Counted from the first letter of the stretch, positions 1 to 11,142 are shown. The stretch: 64,000 nt of DNA from Gossypium raimondii (GCF_025698545.1 NC_068577.1:496001-560000); one strand, 5' to 3'. Program-made: numbers and translations. The notes: a model not told the origin generated them from the letters alone.

Positions 1-680
1 CAAGTTGAAAAATCAACCGTAGCCGACAGAACATTAAGGATAATGCTTTCCTTTGGTGTTATGTACTGCATGATGATGTCCCGGATCTGCTCATATATGT
101 TGTCAGGCTGACCATGGACAGGAACTCTGGTAATTCCAGGAAGATCAACCATGGTAAGATCAGGAACCCCATCTTTTCTCACCACCAAAGTCAAAGGGAT
201 GTCAGATATGCTCTTACCCGGGCCTGCAATCTCATCAGTTGCAATGTTTATGGCTGTTGCAATCTGGGGTTCCTCCACTGGGACCATTTTGCCATTGTAC
301 TCCAAGTAGAGCTCTGGCCTTGGCCTTGCATGGTTCTGCAACCTGATTATGAGAGGTACCCTGGTGCAAATGCCCTGGCTACGAGGAAGGTTAACACCAG
401 CCAAGGATTCAAGAACACTAGACTTGCCTGATGACTGGTCTCCAACCACAACAATTGTGGGGAGCTGTATGCCTTCTTTCATCACCATGACCAGCCTGAG
501 CCTGTCGATGACATCAAGCAAAGGTCGGATTTTGTCATTGTATGATGAAATAATTGGGGCTTGAGCTGCTGCTGCTCCCACCACATTAGGTTGTTCCATA
601 GGAGGAGTTGCTGGTTGAGAATCTTCATAATCAATGATGACATCAATGCTCCCTGAATCAGATTCATCATCGCTGCCCAT
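1..680 (-). CDS. DRP4C: Dynamin-related protein 4C-like GTPase, N-terminal part (cut by the window edge)
   Basis: Single open frame of 226 codons from ATG at 680-678 running off the left edge without a stop. The protein has an acidic N-terminus, then a dynamin GTPase core: P-loop GDQSSGKS at residues 80-87, the switch I stretch SQGICTRVPL near 101-110, and DLPG at 179-182 followed by ITRVPVHGQP. The last visible residues, LSATVDFST, match the usual dynamin segment after the G3 motif. DRP4 proteins are plant relatives of animal Mx/dynamin GTPases, normally about 650-700 residues and intronless, which fits the uninterrupted frame. Family membership is sure; the 4C label rests on the N-terminal style and could be another DRP4 paralogue. 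Residues after 226 lie outside the window. Confidence 0.93.
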   Translation of the reverse strand, partial: MGSDDESDSGSIDVIIDYEDSQPATPPMEQPNVVGAAAAQAPIISSYNDKIRPLLDVIDRLRLVMVMKEGIQLPTIVVVGDQSSGKSSVLESLAGVNLPRSQGICTRVPLIIRLQNHARPRPELYLEYNGKMVPVEEPQIATAINIATDEIAGPGKSISDIPLTLVVRKDGVPDLTMVDLPGITRVPVHGQPDNIYEQIRDIIMQYITPKESIILNVLSATVDFST

Positions 681-1086
681 TTTTTAGAAGTCGAGACAGG
701 AGTGAAGTGGCCAAACTTGATGTTTTTGATGGTTTTTTGTTGGAAGTTGGAAAGCAATAAACTTAAACTAAAGTGAAGACAAATTCAATGAAGCATGTTT
801 GGCTTTATAATGAAAATTAAAATAGGGTAAAGCACAATAAAGCGATAGCATCCTATACCAAACCCCAAGAAACAATCAAAGGAAGCTACAATGGGAATGG
901 AAAACTTTAGGTTATACTTTGAATTGTAGAAAATACATCTTATATTCCGTATTGGATTGTAGAAAATAATGATACAAGGACAGAAGAGAGGAAACAGAAC
1001 AAAATCAAATCGTGACCAACCAAAAGATGAGTGTGTCGATGACAGAAAGTTCGAAACATAAACATCCCCACTAATTCCTACAGGAA
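681..1086. other. Intergenic: DRP4C 5' flank and GDSL-remnant 3' flank
   Basis: AT-rich spacer that should hold the DRP4C promoter and leader, which read leftward. I see no coding similarity, RNA gene or named repeat here. Confidence 0.5.
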
Positions 1087-1867
1087 CTAGACAGCAGAAC
1101 TATATGAAACAATGTATTCACATTGAAGTTTCGGATAGATGTCACGTACAAGCCATGTTGCCATTAACTCATATGCTCTTTGTGTCAAATGAACTCCATC
1201 CCAACTAAGCCGTTCATTAGGGTTTTCGCATCCCAACCATGAAAAGAGCTTTTCCATTTTTCTTGAAGCAATCTACCAAATATAACACCTCAAGTGGTTA
1301 TTTGTGTTAATCCATTCTGAACATTGTTATTATACCTGATTACCTCACCAGGAGGCCTCATTAGACCAACCGCTCGATCATGGAGGTCTCGCCTGCATGA
1401 TAGCTCAACCAACTAAAGACACTCACGTGCCTTGTCACACGACCCACCACAAGGTCATATCAAGATCCACTCAGGACCTGTTCCTATCACATCTAGTAGA
1501 GGCTCCATCACTCGACCATTAAGTCTACAAGAATAATCTATCTTCAACCTCTGCTAGCAGCTCTTGACACTCACGTGTGAGCCACCTTCAACCTCTTCCA
1601 CCACATCCTATATCAACAAACATATATATATATATATATAGGAAAGATGCTAACCTTTGTTACCATGACAAGTTGCATTGAAATTGCTAAACATCCAGTC
1701 AAGTTGTATACTTAAAGATATGCCGGTAGGCACAAAAGAAACATTCCACTTGGCTAAATCTTCTGCAGACATGGCAGTAGCTCCGGCAAACGCGAAATTA
1801 AGCCCATAATCAAATAATCCATCTTTGTTTAAGTAAGGATCAAGAAAAGGAATTCCAGCAGATAGTG
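1087..1867 (-). pseudogene. GDSL esterase/lipase remnant (two separated exons)
   Basis: Two pieces read on the minus strand. 1867-1655 translates as a GDSL-family segment containing AGIPFLDPYLNKDG, FAFAGATAMSAEDLAKW and QLDWMFSNFNATC, bounded by a plausible acceptor (ACAG before 1867) and donor (GTTAGC at 1654). 1273-1087 gives the C-terminal block with the catalytic Asp/His motif SWDGVHLT and ends at TAG (1089-1087). Missing are the N-terminal exon with the GDS serine motif and the central exons; the 380 bases between the pieces are non-coding and include an AT microsatellite. GDSL lipases are secreted hydrolases of about 370 residues in five exons. This looks like a decayed fragment, not a functional gene. 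Confidence 0.8.
1622..1640. repeat. (AT)n microsatellite
   Basis: About nine AT units directly beside the upstream GDSL remnant exon. Confidence 0.85.
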
Positions 1868-1918
1868 CTGTTCAAATGTTCAAAACACGAAACAACAAAC
1901 ACACTGGTTAAAAAAAAA

Positions 1919-2106
1919 GTTAATTAAACCAACAAAAATCAATACAAATATAATCATTAATCATCTTCCTAAACCTTTCTAGTTTGGGGTTGACACTTTT
2001 TTAGAGAAAAAAGTTAATTAAACCAACAAAAATCAATGCAAATATAATCATTAATCATCTTCCTAAACCTTTCTAGTATGGGGTTGACACTTTTTTAGAG
2101 AAAAAA
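1919..2106. repeat. Two-copy direct tandem repeat, 94-bp unit
   Basis: Unit 1919-2012 is repeated at 2013-2106 with only about two differences (for example aatacaaat versus aatgcaaat, agtttgg versus agtatgg). The near identity indicates a recent local duplication just upstream of the GDSL remnant. Confidence 0.92.
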
Positions 2107-2179
2107 GCGATGGATTCTTCTCCAAGCAATGACCCCAACGTGTATGGTCTCAGTGAAGCTGTTGATTAGAAATTAGTAT

Positions 2180-2520
2180 TTTACCTATATAATCAATTTA
2201 GTCTTTATTCTTAAAAAAAAAAATTAACTCTCAACATTTACAAATTGTATAATTTAGTCTCTCTCTTTTGTAGTTTTGCTTTTCGATTGAAGATTAGTTT
2301 TAAAGGAATAAGAAAAGATCAAAAGTATTATCTTGGATTTCAGGTGCTCCTATTTTTTATATATTTTTAATCAAATTTAGCTAATAAATTTATTTTTAGC
2401 TTTTTAGATAAAAGGGTGAAGAAAAACAAAGTTGTAAAAATTAAATTAAATTACACAATGTGTAAATGTTGAGAGTTAATTTTTTAGAATCAAGACTAAA
2501 TTGACATAATTTATAAATAT
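2180..2520. mobile_element. Fold-back MITE-like element
   Basis: Arms of about 60 bases at 2194-2256 and 2446-2505 are inverted copies: both carry a block reading ttaactctcaacatttaca in one orientation, flanked by tttagtctt and attgt. The arms enclose about 190 bases without coding capacity. Long-arm AT-rich elements of this kind are non-autonomous. The superfamily is unknown because no clear target duplication was found. Confidence 0.65.
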
Positions 2521-3760
2521 CGAGAGCTAAAGTTGATATTATAACTAATTTTAAAAGTTAACCGATGACCAGTGACAAAAAAGATAAACTGAATAATTTT
2601 ATGACTATTTACGTAATTTAGTATTTAATTATTTGTTTTGACCATTGATTATTTAATAACTAATAACTTTCAATAATTGACATTAAAAATTTGTTTGTTT
2701 GATGAAGTCATTATCATGACCAAAAAGATGTACACACAAAAATAGAGTCACAATCGGCCTCTAATAAATTGAATTTAGAAAGTAGACACCAACTATTTAA
2801 AGAGAAATTTATTTAAAATATAATTGTTGTATCTTAATTTATAAGTTATTATATTATTATATAAGCATAACTTTTTAGATAATATTTTGAAATTATTAAA
2901 TAATCGTTGAATTTTTTGACACATTTTATTGTTATTTATGGTACAAAATTAAATGAATGTTAAACGTGTTCCAGGCGAATCTCGATCAACATGTCATGCA
3001 AGGCAGAGCTAAAGCGGCATGTAAGCTTTAGACCTTTAAATGGTATAATTATGATTATAGTGCCTCTTATTTGTTCAATTTAGTTCCTTTCTAGCTTTTA
3101 TTTAAATTGAATAATTGTAATTTAGACCCTTTTCAAATGTTTAAATTTAATTTGAGTTACTTCAATGCAACATATTTTAGCTTTGCCCCCTGTTTTTTTT
3201 AATTTCATCTTAGCTCCTCATTATATAATTTCTTACTTCACCTCTAATATCGTGAGACCCAATGTTCATACTTCAAGTATTTAAATCTCTGATCGTCTAT
3301 GAACAAAGTTTTGAAAGAAAGATGATGAAATATTAACCTCGTGAGTCAGATAAGAGCTAGAAACTAATATTATAAAAGATTGGAGATTACATGTTAAACA
3401 CTTGGAATCATCGAAAAGTTATTGTAGATAAGGAAAAGCAAATAAACCTCTCCATTAATATTTTTCAAAATTCAAGGGTTATGGTTCAGAATTCAAGGTT
3501 TTGGATTTAGGATAAAAAAAAACTAATAAAATTATGTGTCGATGACATAGAAAAAATTATTGAAATGTCATTAAATAATTGAAAAGATTATAAATTATGT
3601 CCATTGCATTACGTGTTCAATTGTCATGTCATCACAATTTATTGGCTTTAAGATTTTAGACGATATGGTAACAATTTCAAACATAAGGTACTAATTTGAT
3701 CAATAAGAAAAAATTAGGTACCAATTTTAAAAAATCTACCAAGTTCAGGCAATCAATGAA
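2521..3760. other. Intergenic AT-rich DNA upstream of PUB62
   Basis: No gene recognised. 2540-2650 resembles parts of the fold-back family also seen near 24.1 kb and 33.8 kb (shared words such as gatgacca and aaaaagataaa). The rest is low-complexity AT. Confidence 0.45.
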
Positions 3761-3761
3761 A

Positions 3762-3769
3762 TGACGTCG
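3762..3769 (+). promoter_or_regulatory. TGACGTCG bZIP-type core upstream of PUB62
   Basis: An ACGT-containing C-box-like word lies 168 bases before the PUB62 ATG, in a promoter-proximal position at the start of a CT-rich leader. Such cores bind TGA/bZIP factors in plants. Use here is inferred from position only. Confidence 0.3.
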
Positions 3770-3913
3770 TTTTGTTTCTGATTCGGGTTCCGTTCTTTCT
3801 TCTCCTTCCCCCAAAACGTGAACCGTGCAGAAATATCTAAAACCCTACTGCTCCGCTCTTGGGGAAAATCCCTGAATTTGTTCCCTTGAATTCCCCAAAT
3901 TACCCTTCTAAAG

Positions 3914-3931
3914 ATGCAGAATTTCCCTTAA
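3914..3931 (+). promoter_or_regulatory. Five-codon upstream ORF in the PUB62 leader
   Basis: ATG CAG AAT TTC CCT TAA lies in the probable 5' leader and ends six bases before the main ATG at 3937, in a different frame. It could reduce initiation at the main start or be bypassed by leaky scanning. It matters only if the transcript starts upstream of 3914, which the CT-rich leader at 3785-3900 suggests. Confidence 0.5.
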
Positions 3932-3936
3932 TTGCC

Positions 3937-6900
3937 ATGTCCTCCGACGAAATCACTCTCAACGTCTTCCAAGACGACCCGATGCGGGCCTTTAATTGCG
4001 GACCCGATACAACCGGCCGACCCGGTTCAAAAACCCGAGATCCAACTTCCTTCATAGACGATAAAATGTTCTCCTTCCCTCCTTTGCAACCTCCCGAATT
4101 CCGCTCCTCCAACATCTACGCCGCCGCCGCTGCCGCCGCTGCTGCCTCCGCAGACCGTCGTAGCTCGCCGAATCATCACCAGAGGAATTGGGGGAGTAGT
4201 CCCGGAGGTGGCTCCACTAACAGCGGTGACGATGAATTGGATGGAGACGATGTCGACGACGACGAGGAGGAAGACGAGGATGATGATGATGATCCTAACG
4301 AAAATAATATTAGTAACAAAAATCATAATATTAATATAAATAATCATATTAATAAAAATAATAATAGTGTAAACGAGACTGTAAATAATGCAGGAAGTGC
4401 AGATCCCGAAAGAATGGGAAACGGAAAAGCAAAGCATTCCTTTGGTAAGTTCTCTGTTATTTCTGTAATCAATGTCTGTTGATGTGCCTCGGCTTTGACG
4501 AGATCGTGCCGGTCAGAGTTTTTTTTTCCGACTCTGTCGAGCCCTTATGGGTTCACAAAGTAAGCCGGCCCTGCGAAATTGAAGAGTTCGCGCATAATTA
4601 AGCTGGAACTTGATGACTTCTTGCATATAGGTCATTTATCAGCATGATGTTATTACTTGAACTAGCTAATCCGTTGATGTGTTCATAGGCCGAGGATACA
4701 TCAATGATGTTAATTTTCATTTGTTTCAATCTTTCACAAAGTTCATTGGTTTCTATATAAAAAAGTAGAAGCTTTATTTATTTATCTCCTTTTTTTTTTT
4801 TATATAATTGGAAAGTGGGAGGGAATGGCAGGGAACTGGTAGTGAAGGAAGGAGGAAATGGTGTGGGGCAAGGGTTGAGAGAGAGTAATAGTTATCAAAA
4901 TGCGGTGACAATTGCGGATCCAGATGGAGATCTTTATTACACACAGTATTCGCATGGTGGAGAAGGGTCTGCTTCTGTTGCAGGTGCTAATGGACAGAAG
5001 GATATTATTGTGGCAGAAAATGGTGGTGGATGTGGATTTAGTGGAAGAAAAGATGTTTCGTCTTTAAGCGAGTCCAGTGATCCCTTGCGAGTCATTTTCT
5101 CCGACCCCATCACGTAAGTAATTATAACTTTCAATTGTTGAAAGAATGGTTAATACATTTGTTGGATTTGATGGTTTAATGCCTTAAACGTAATGTTAAC
5201 TACTAGTTCATATAGTTGTAAATTTTACCAGTTTTGTTGACTAGTGAGCTTTGGCTGGGATTTTGAGCAGGAAAGTTGATATTAGTAGTATAAGTTACCA
5301 TGGAAAGTGACGCATGAGTAGGAAACAAGTAGGACTATGGAGAAATATGTTTAGCTTTCATCTGTCTCTGTATTTTTCTTCCAATGGTGCATCGATCTTT
5401 GATCCTTACATATCAAGGATTTGTTTTACTTACAGAAAGAAGGGAAAAGGAAATGTTGGAGTGATGTTTTCACCATTTATTTGCATTACTTTTTAAAAAT
5501 TCAGGGGAGCTCTTATGGACGATGCGATGATATTACCTTGTGGACATTCCTTCAGTGCTGCTGGATTACAGCATGTTCTTAGAATGGTGAGTTTTTTGTT
5601 AACTTATTTCTAATATTTGTTCTTTAAACATGATGCTTTGTGCTTGGAGAAGATTGTGCCATGCTTTGAACAATTAGTTTTGATTGGTCAATTGATGGTT
5701 CAAATCACTAGAAGTGATGAGTTTAACTCCAAGATAAGAAATTTTATATATGTGTTCTATGCTGCCATGTATTGATCAAGTTCTTTTCCATTCTGTTTAG
5801 TACTTTCTTTTCTCAAGCAAAACAGTCGCACCACATTGCCACTTCGGTAAAGTTGGTAGATTTGTTACTAATATAACATGAATGATCACTTTTGCTTCAG
5901 GTCTTGGTTAAAGTATTATATCCTAGGTGCATTATAGATCATAGGCATGGTTCTGACCTATATAATTTTCAATCTTTTTAATCTTTATTTGCTTTTTTAC
6001 TTTCACCATAACTTATAAGTCTGCCATCTCAGTGTGTGATAATCAGCTCGAAGTAATTTAGCCTGAAAATATCAGGCTTGGCATATTGGTTTAATTTGAG
6101 ATTGGTTACTTATGTTGAACGATTTTACATTTGGTAAGAGATCGCTTTTTATCATTTTGAAACAAATAGTATGAGCCTGTACATAAGTGGATCATTCTGT
6201 AAAGTATTATTTTGTTGTCGGGACAGTTACTTTCTTTCAAATAAAATGACTATTTAGTCTTTTCACCAGTACTATAATAGCACCTGTCAAAGACGGACTG
6301 TAACATGGACTAGATGGTGTATATGGTGCTATAATTCTTATGTGAGAAATGGTATTTTCATCTATGTGTATCCATATCATTTTTCCCCTCCCTACAGTCC
6401 TTGTTCTTAAGCATTGTGTTTTGGTGAATTATGATTTATGTCAACGTTTGAACCTTTCTGCTCAACTTTTATTTGCTAGTGGAATTGCTTCAATGTCTTA
6501 ACAATCTATGAGCGGAACTTCTGTTATCTCAATCCATGACTGAAAAAGTATTGCTGCTGTAGAAGCCATATAAATCCTTTGGCCTTAAGAAATATTAAGA
6601 ATGACCTTTGAATCTAGTTTTGTGATTGATTGTTGGCTTTTGAAGTTTCTGCCTCCTTTATACAGTCCATTCTTAGCAAGATATTATATCCAATTTCGTG
6701 AACTGTATCATAAGGTGCCTTTGCATATTATAGTTCATTTTTATATTTATTTTTTAAATCTGTGTAGTATTTATCTTGTTTTCCAGCTTATTTCACTAGC
6801 TTTTGCCTTGAACTGCATGGTCAGTTTACCCTGTCATTTGCTAACAATTGTTGCAACAGTATATTAATTTTGATATTATCAAATGCATTATCAGAAAGTT

Positions 6901-8378
6901 TGCTCCATCTGTTCGCAATCAGTTTCAGAGGCATCGGTAGCTCCAAATCTTTGTAAGTAATATCCATCTGTTACAAAATAAAATCTTTATCCCCTTTAAT
7001 TTTGAATCTCAGTTATAGTTTTGTGAACTGCTATTGTAATTTGCTCAGATTTTCATGCAATGATGATATGCATAGTTAAGTTTCCTATTCATGTTGAGCA
7101 CCCACATCTCTGTGTCCCTTAAACCATTTCCCAGGTTTCTAGTTTCTATACTTCTATTTTCTCAGATATGCAGTGATTCTCTCTATAGATTTTGGACGGT
7201 ATTTGATATAAATTTTGATGAAGGGGCAAACCTGTGGTTAAATTATGATAATGCAAAAAGTTCCTATGGCCGGTGCTATGCATACCATTTTTTCCTATAC
7301 ATGGATATTTATTTGTTTTTTTTGTGCTGATGTTCATGAGCAGCTCTCCGAGCTGCAGTGCAGGCATTTCGTCAAGAAGAAGAATTACAGTTCTACCGCT
7401 CACCTAAAAGGAGGAGAGATAAATTTGACCAGGTTTATCTTTTTCATACCTCCTTTTATTGTTACTAGCTTTCTAAACATGTAGTTGGGGTTCAGTAAAA
7501 GTGCCATGGAGGCCTCTGTACTAGGAGTCAGATTGTATTTTGCCTCTTTTACTCTAAAAATGGGCAAATTAGTCCTTGTACGGTTGATCAAAGAGCAAAC
7601 TGATCTTTTTTGTTAAAAAATTCATGCATTTCTACTGTTAAAAACTGGCGTGGCAGACAGAATAACTAGACACGCCACATGTACCTCATGTTGACGTACA
7701 GGGGATAGTTTTTAACAATAGAAATAGATGAAATTTTTAACAGAAGAACTAGTTTGCTCTTTAATCTAATGTATAATGACTAAATTGTTCATTTTTTTAG
7801 TAGAGGAGGCAAAATGCAATCCAACTCTTAGTATAAGGGCCTCTATGGTACTTTTACCATTGGGGTTCCCACTTCTTTTATATCATCCCCAACTCTCCTT
7901 TTACTTCTGTGTTCATGTAGGATAAGAGTAGCTATGGTGATCCAAATATCATGGATCCTCCAAGAAATAGAGGTGTTCAGTTTCCATTTGCTGTAACGGA
8001 TCGGGTTATCATAAAGGTATATCCAGTGAAACCCCGCGCATTTTTTCTTGCAACTCATGTTTTTAATAGTTGAATTTCATGACCGGATACTGGTTGATAC
8101 AGGGGAACAAGAGAACCCCACAACGTTTCGTAGGACGTGAGGCCGTTGTAACCATGCAATGCTTGAATGGATGGTTAGTCATCACCTTATGGATTACATA
8201 GACACGGTATCTGCATTGTCGATCGATCTTTCTAACTAAATTTTCGTTTTGCAGGTATGTGGTGAAGACATTGGATAATGCAGAGAGTGTTAAATTGCAG
8301 TATCGCTCACTTGCCAAAGTTGCAGATAATACAGCCCCAAAGCCAATTACAAGCAAGATGGGACCAAACTGGTTATAG
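3937..8378 (+). CDS. PUB62: U-box domain-containing protein 62-like (putative E3 ubiquitin ligase)
   Basis: Eight exons: 3937-4444, 4816-5113, 5505-5586, 6895-6952, 7344-7432, 7921-8016, 8103-8173 and 8255-8378, all GT-AG. They total 1326 bases (441 residues), and phases agree at every junction. ATG 3937 (MSSDEITLNVF) is chosen because the frame upstream has no ATG. Residues 1-170 are low complexity: a polyalanine run near 63-73, a long Asp/Glu run near 125-145, and an Asn-rich stretch. A U-box/RING-like core lies at about 262-330 (SDPITGALMDD, ILPCGHSF at 279-286, CSIC at 299-302). The C-terminus (about 350-441) forms a compact conserved region ending GPNWL. U-box proteins attach ubiquitin to substrates; the target here is unknown. 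Introns 3 and 5 are long, and intron 5 holds a MITE. Confidence 0.93.
7494..7859. mobile_element. Mutator-type MITE in PUB62 intron 5
   Basis: Fold-back element with ends related to GGTAAAAGTACCATGGAGGC and extensive internal inverted symmetry. It is flanked by a perfect 9-bp target duplication TTGGGGTTC at 7485-7493 and 7860-7868, which points to the Mutator (MULE) superfamily. It has no coding capacity. Relatives lie at 32189-32518, 59508-59825, 60123-60350 and 28874-28935. Confidence 0.85.
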
Positions 8379-9339
8379 ACCTGTAATTTATAAAATGGGG
8401 GCAGGTGAGTGACACTTTGTTGCTGGTGTCAGTATCAGTGTGTGCCACGGTTAGTTCAATATTTGACCTAACTCGAAATATTTTATTTTATTTTTTGTAC
8501 CATTGTTATAGTGTTTCATGAAACAAGCCCCTTGTAAATTACCTTGTCACGTATTTTAAGCATAAAAATTACATGCAAAGAGTTGAACGAGCATGCTTAA
8601 TCATTTTCGTTCTATATAAATATATGTATATGTATGTTCACATCTTTGTATTTAGCTAATGCCCCCCTTGTACAAATATGAAATGTAGTACAAAATGATA
8701 ATTATAAAGTGAATGGTTATTGATGCATATATTAATGTCTATATGTTAGGAAACAAGTGGTAGGCATCATTTTTGAAAAAACATCATAATGTTCTCACTT
8801 TTGACTTTTCCTTTCACTATATTTAAAAATGGACATTTATAATTCATTTTGATGGCCTGAAAATGTTTTATGAGATTTTCAATTGATTTTCATATTATTC
8901 TTAAATGATGGGGTGGAAGTGCAAAACTCGAGTCGTCTTAAGGGTTGCAACAATGGTCAGTGCCTCGGCCGACAATGCATCAAAGATACCCTCTAGCTTG
9001 CGCGCACAGTTCAGTCACACTATACCCTTCGAATCACCCACCACAGCTCCATAGGAGCTGCACGCTCCCTTGCTCTCCAAGATGCGTCAACATTGCTCTT
9101 AAGATGTTGATCGCAGGGGCCTCCCATCTCTCGATTTTCGAACTCCTAGGCAAGAAGGGTTCATAAAGAAGATTATGAATCCTGAAGTCCTTAGAGTTCC
9201 TTGGAGTGCCTGAGCATGAATCAAAGTGTCCTAGGGAGATAGTCTTTCCTTGCACGGTTTCCAAGTTCCTTGCCTCTCAAAACTGTCAAAGGACCACTAA
9301 AAAGCTAGTAAAGATATCCTTATCGAGCTTCCTCATAAC
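8379..9339. other. Intergenic: PUB62 3' region and unclassified sequence
   Basis: 8379-8660 is probably the PUB62 3' UTR and its end. 8893-9330 is a less AT-rich block with short frames on both strands that resemble no family I know; it may be a worn transposon fragment. Confidence 0.4.
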
Positions 9340-9990
9340 TAAGGATGGCAATGGAGCGAGGTGAGAGCAGATGTTAAATCCACTACTATTCCATACGTAG
9401 CACATTCTACTCCACTACCTGCCTTATTTCACCATGGATGTATAATGTTAAAAGTCACTACCATCCTCATGGATATTGGATGCATCTATCCTCGTCTTAA
9501 CTTACTTCACTTCAATTTAATTTTTGCTACTTGTACTTAATATTTTCAATCTTTTGAAGTCAATTAAAATTTTAAACATAATACCTACAAGTGGTTGAGT
9601 GCAATGGTAAAGCGTATTACACTTCTAAGAGGAGAATATAAGTTCAAATCTTGGAGACAACATTGATGGGGGAGGAGGTAGCCACTAACCCTAAATATGG
9701 ATTGTAAAATGAATATGCATAATACAAAAAAAAAATTAAACAATATGAATTTTTTATAACATTTTATTATATTTTTATTCTTTTAATAGTTATATATATA
9801 CAAAGATAAAATGGTAATTTCATATAGTGGAGAGAGGAGGGGCAGAGCAAACAATTACTATAATTGTACCATACTCGTTATCTAAAAACAAAATCTACCC
9901 AACCTACTTCGCCTGCATCGACTATTTAAAAGAAAAAAAAAAGATCCACTCTACTATGGATTCGAATTTTGTTATCTCTACACATAGCAA
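9340..9990. repeat. Dispersed repeat with a nested SINE
   Basis: 9343-9570 (aaggatggcaatggagcgag onward) matches 62306-62530 in order and wording: tctactccact, cacttgcctcgctt-type words, accatcctcatgg and tttgctact. The part after the inserted SINE (9740-9990) holds cccaacctacttcgcctgcat and atccactcta words that look like the opposite half of the same element. Ends with tggcaatggggc style are common on plant hAT-like non-autonomous elements, but the superfamily is not proven. Confidence 0.5.
9588..9735 (+). mobile_element. tRNA-derived SINE-like element (family A)
   Basis: Reads gtggttgagtgcaatggtaa (A-box-like) and, about 40 bases later, aagttcaaatctt (B-box-like), followed by a conserved body (gtagccac, ccctaaatatgg, gtaaaatg) and a poly-A tail near 9726. 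The same order recurs at 19208-19355. It interrupts the 9340-9990 repeat, so it is younger than that element. Confidence 0.65.
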
Positions 9991-10476
9991 ATTCCAGCCA
10001 ATTTAAAATAAAATTGTTGATTAGATGATGGGCTTGTAACCCAATTTAATTACTAAAAGAGAAGATTACATTAAATTCATGAGGGAAAGATGTCCACAAA
10101 TATATCAGCTCAACAATGTTCTACCAACCAATCAACAACAATTAGGTACCATCCAATCAAGGTTGTTTTTGGTAGAGATGTATATGAGATATTACTGCTA
10201 GCAACTTATTTGAGGTCAAAAGAAATTTTAATTCAATTAGATAATTATGAGATGAGTTTAATTGAGTATTGATCTCATATATGTTCATAGCATAAAAAAC
10301 ACTCAAAAGTAATTACAGCTGTGAGGTCTTTGATTCATATAACAATTTTGTACATCAATTCCCTAACTTGATCAAACATGACCTTTGTCAATTCCAATGA
10401 AAACCAAGTCTTATTTATGAACAAGAAAATTCTCAATTAAAATATAAATATGGATTCAATTCCCCCCACAAGGTCT
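9991..10476. other. Intergenic between repeat and unknown plastid-type gene
   Basis: AT-rich. A 60-codon frame at 10090-10272 shows no recognisable domain and is not called. 10280-10476 is probably the 3' UTR of the minus-strand gene. Confidence 0.4.
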
Positions 10477-11142
10477 TCAATTTCCCTGCAAGAGCCAACA
10501 ATTCTTGAGCTGTGAGAAAGCACTTTCTCTAAAACTACTAACCTTCACCAAACAAAAATGGGTGCACCTTAACCCCAACCCTGAACCCACTTCACTAGTC
10601 GTCTTCAACAAATAACAAGCTGGCGGTACTGGTTCTGATCCTGGTCCTGATCCACACCCACCATCTTCTTCTTCACTTTTACTTTGAACCACAATGCCCC
10701 ATGTTCCTTCTTCAACTCCTTGTATTTGATCAACAAATATCACCCCATCGGGCATAGCTCTTTCCCCTTTCTTCCACTTCTGTTTCATCGAAACCCAGTT
10801 TTCTTCCACCGCCGTTGTTTCCATCGTGGCGTCTTCAGAGTAGACGTGGATCAAGAGTGGCGATTCGGGTAACTTTTTTATAATCTCAGCCACTGAATCT
10901 CTCATCCAACCGTCCAATTTCTCGTACGGAATCCCCTTGCGTTTGTTCTTTGACGATGATCGTTCTGGTTGCAATGATTGGAGACTGCCACCGCCAGCGG
11001 GCTTAGATGAGGGCGGCCGCGTCGTTGCAAAGATCTTGGACGTTCTCGGTTTTGAAGATGTAGGATTCGAGAGCATTAAAGACTCGCACCGTTGAAAACT
11101 GACGCTACCACAGCCGCAACCAACACTGCACACCACCGCCAT
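10477..11142 (-). CDS. Conserved plant protein of unknown function, probably plastid-targeted (DUF7804-like)
   Basis: Uninterrupted 221-codon frame. The ATG at 11142 (MAVVCSVGCGCGSVSF) is preferred over one 64 codons upstream because the upstream segment looks like leader and the family starts near here. Residues 1-70 are rich in Ser, Arg and Lys and poor in acidic residues, like a chloroplast transit peptide. The conserved part begins near 75 with EKLDGWMRDSVAEIIKKL and continues through LLIHVYSED, MPDGVIFVDQI and WGIVVQSK. It ends in CYLLKTT, GLGLRCTHFCLVKV and SQLKNCWLL. I recognise this layout from plant proteins annotated with a domain of unknown function; the DUF number is from memory. 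No catalytic motif or membrane segment is seen. No introns. Confidence 0.8.
   Translation of the reverse strand: MAVVCSVGCGCGSVSFQRCESLMLSNPTSSKPRTSKIFATTRPPSSKPAGGGSLQSLQPERSSSKNKRKGIPYEKLDGWMRDSVAEIIKKLPESPLLIHVYSEDATMETTAVEENWVSMKQKWKKGERAMPDGVIFVDQIQGVEEGTWGIVVQSKSEEEDGGCGSGPGSEPVPPACYLLKTTSEVGSGLGLRCTHFCLVKVSSFRESAFSQLKNCWLLQGN

Noticed and set aside
1276-1650. Missing central exons of the GDSL gene
   Set aside because: The interval does not translate into GDSL-like sequence in any frame; it is replaced by unrelated DNA.
8945-9264. Frames of 73 and 76 codons on both strands
   Set aside because: Mutual shadows in a less AT-rich block; no homology recognised. Could be transposon debris.
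10090-10272. 60-codon frame on plus strand
   Set aside because: No family resemblance and no promoter or leader; lies in AT-rich spacer.
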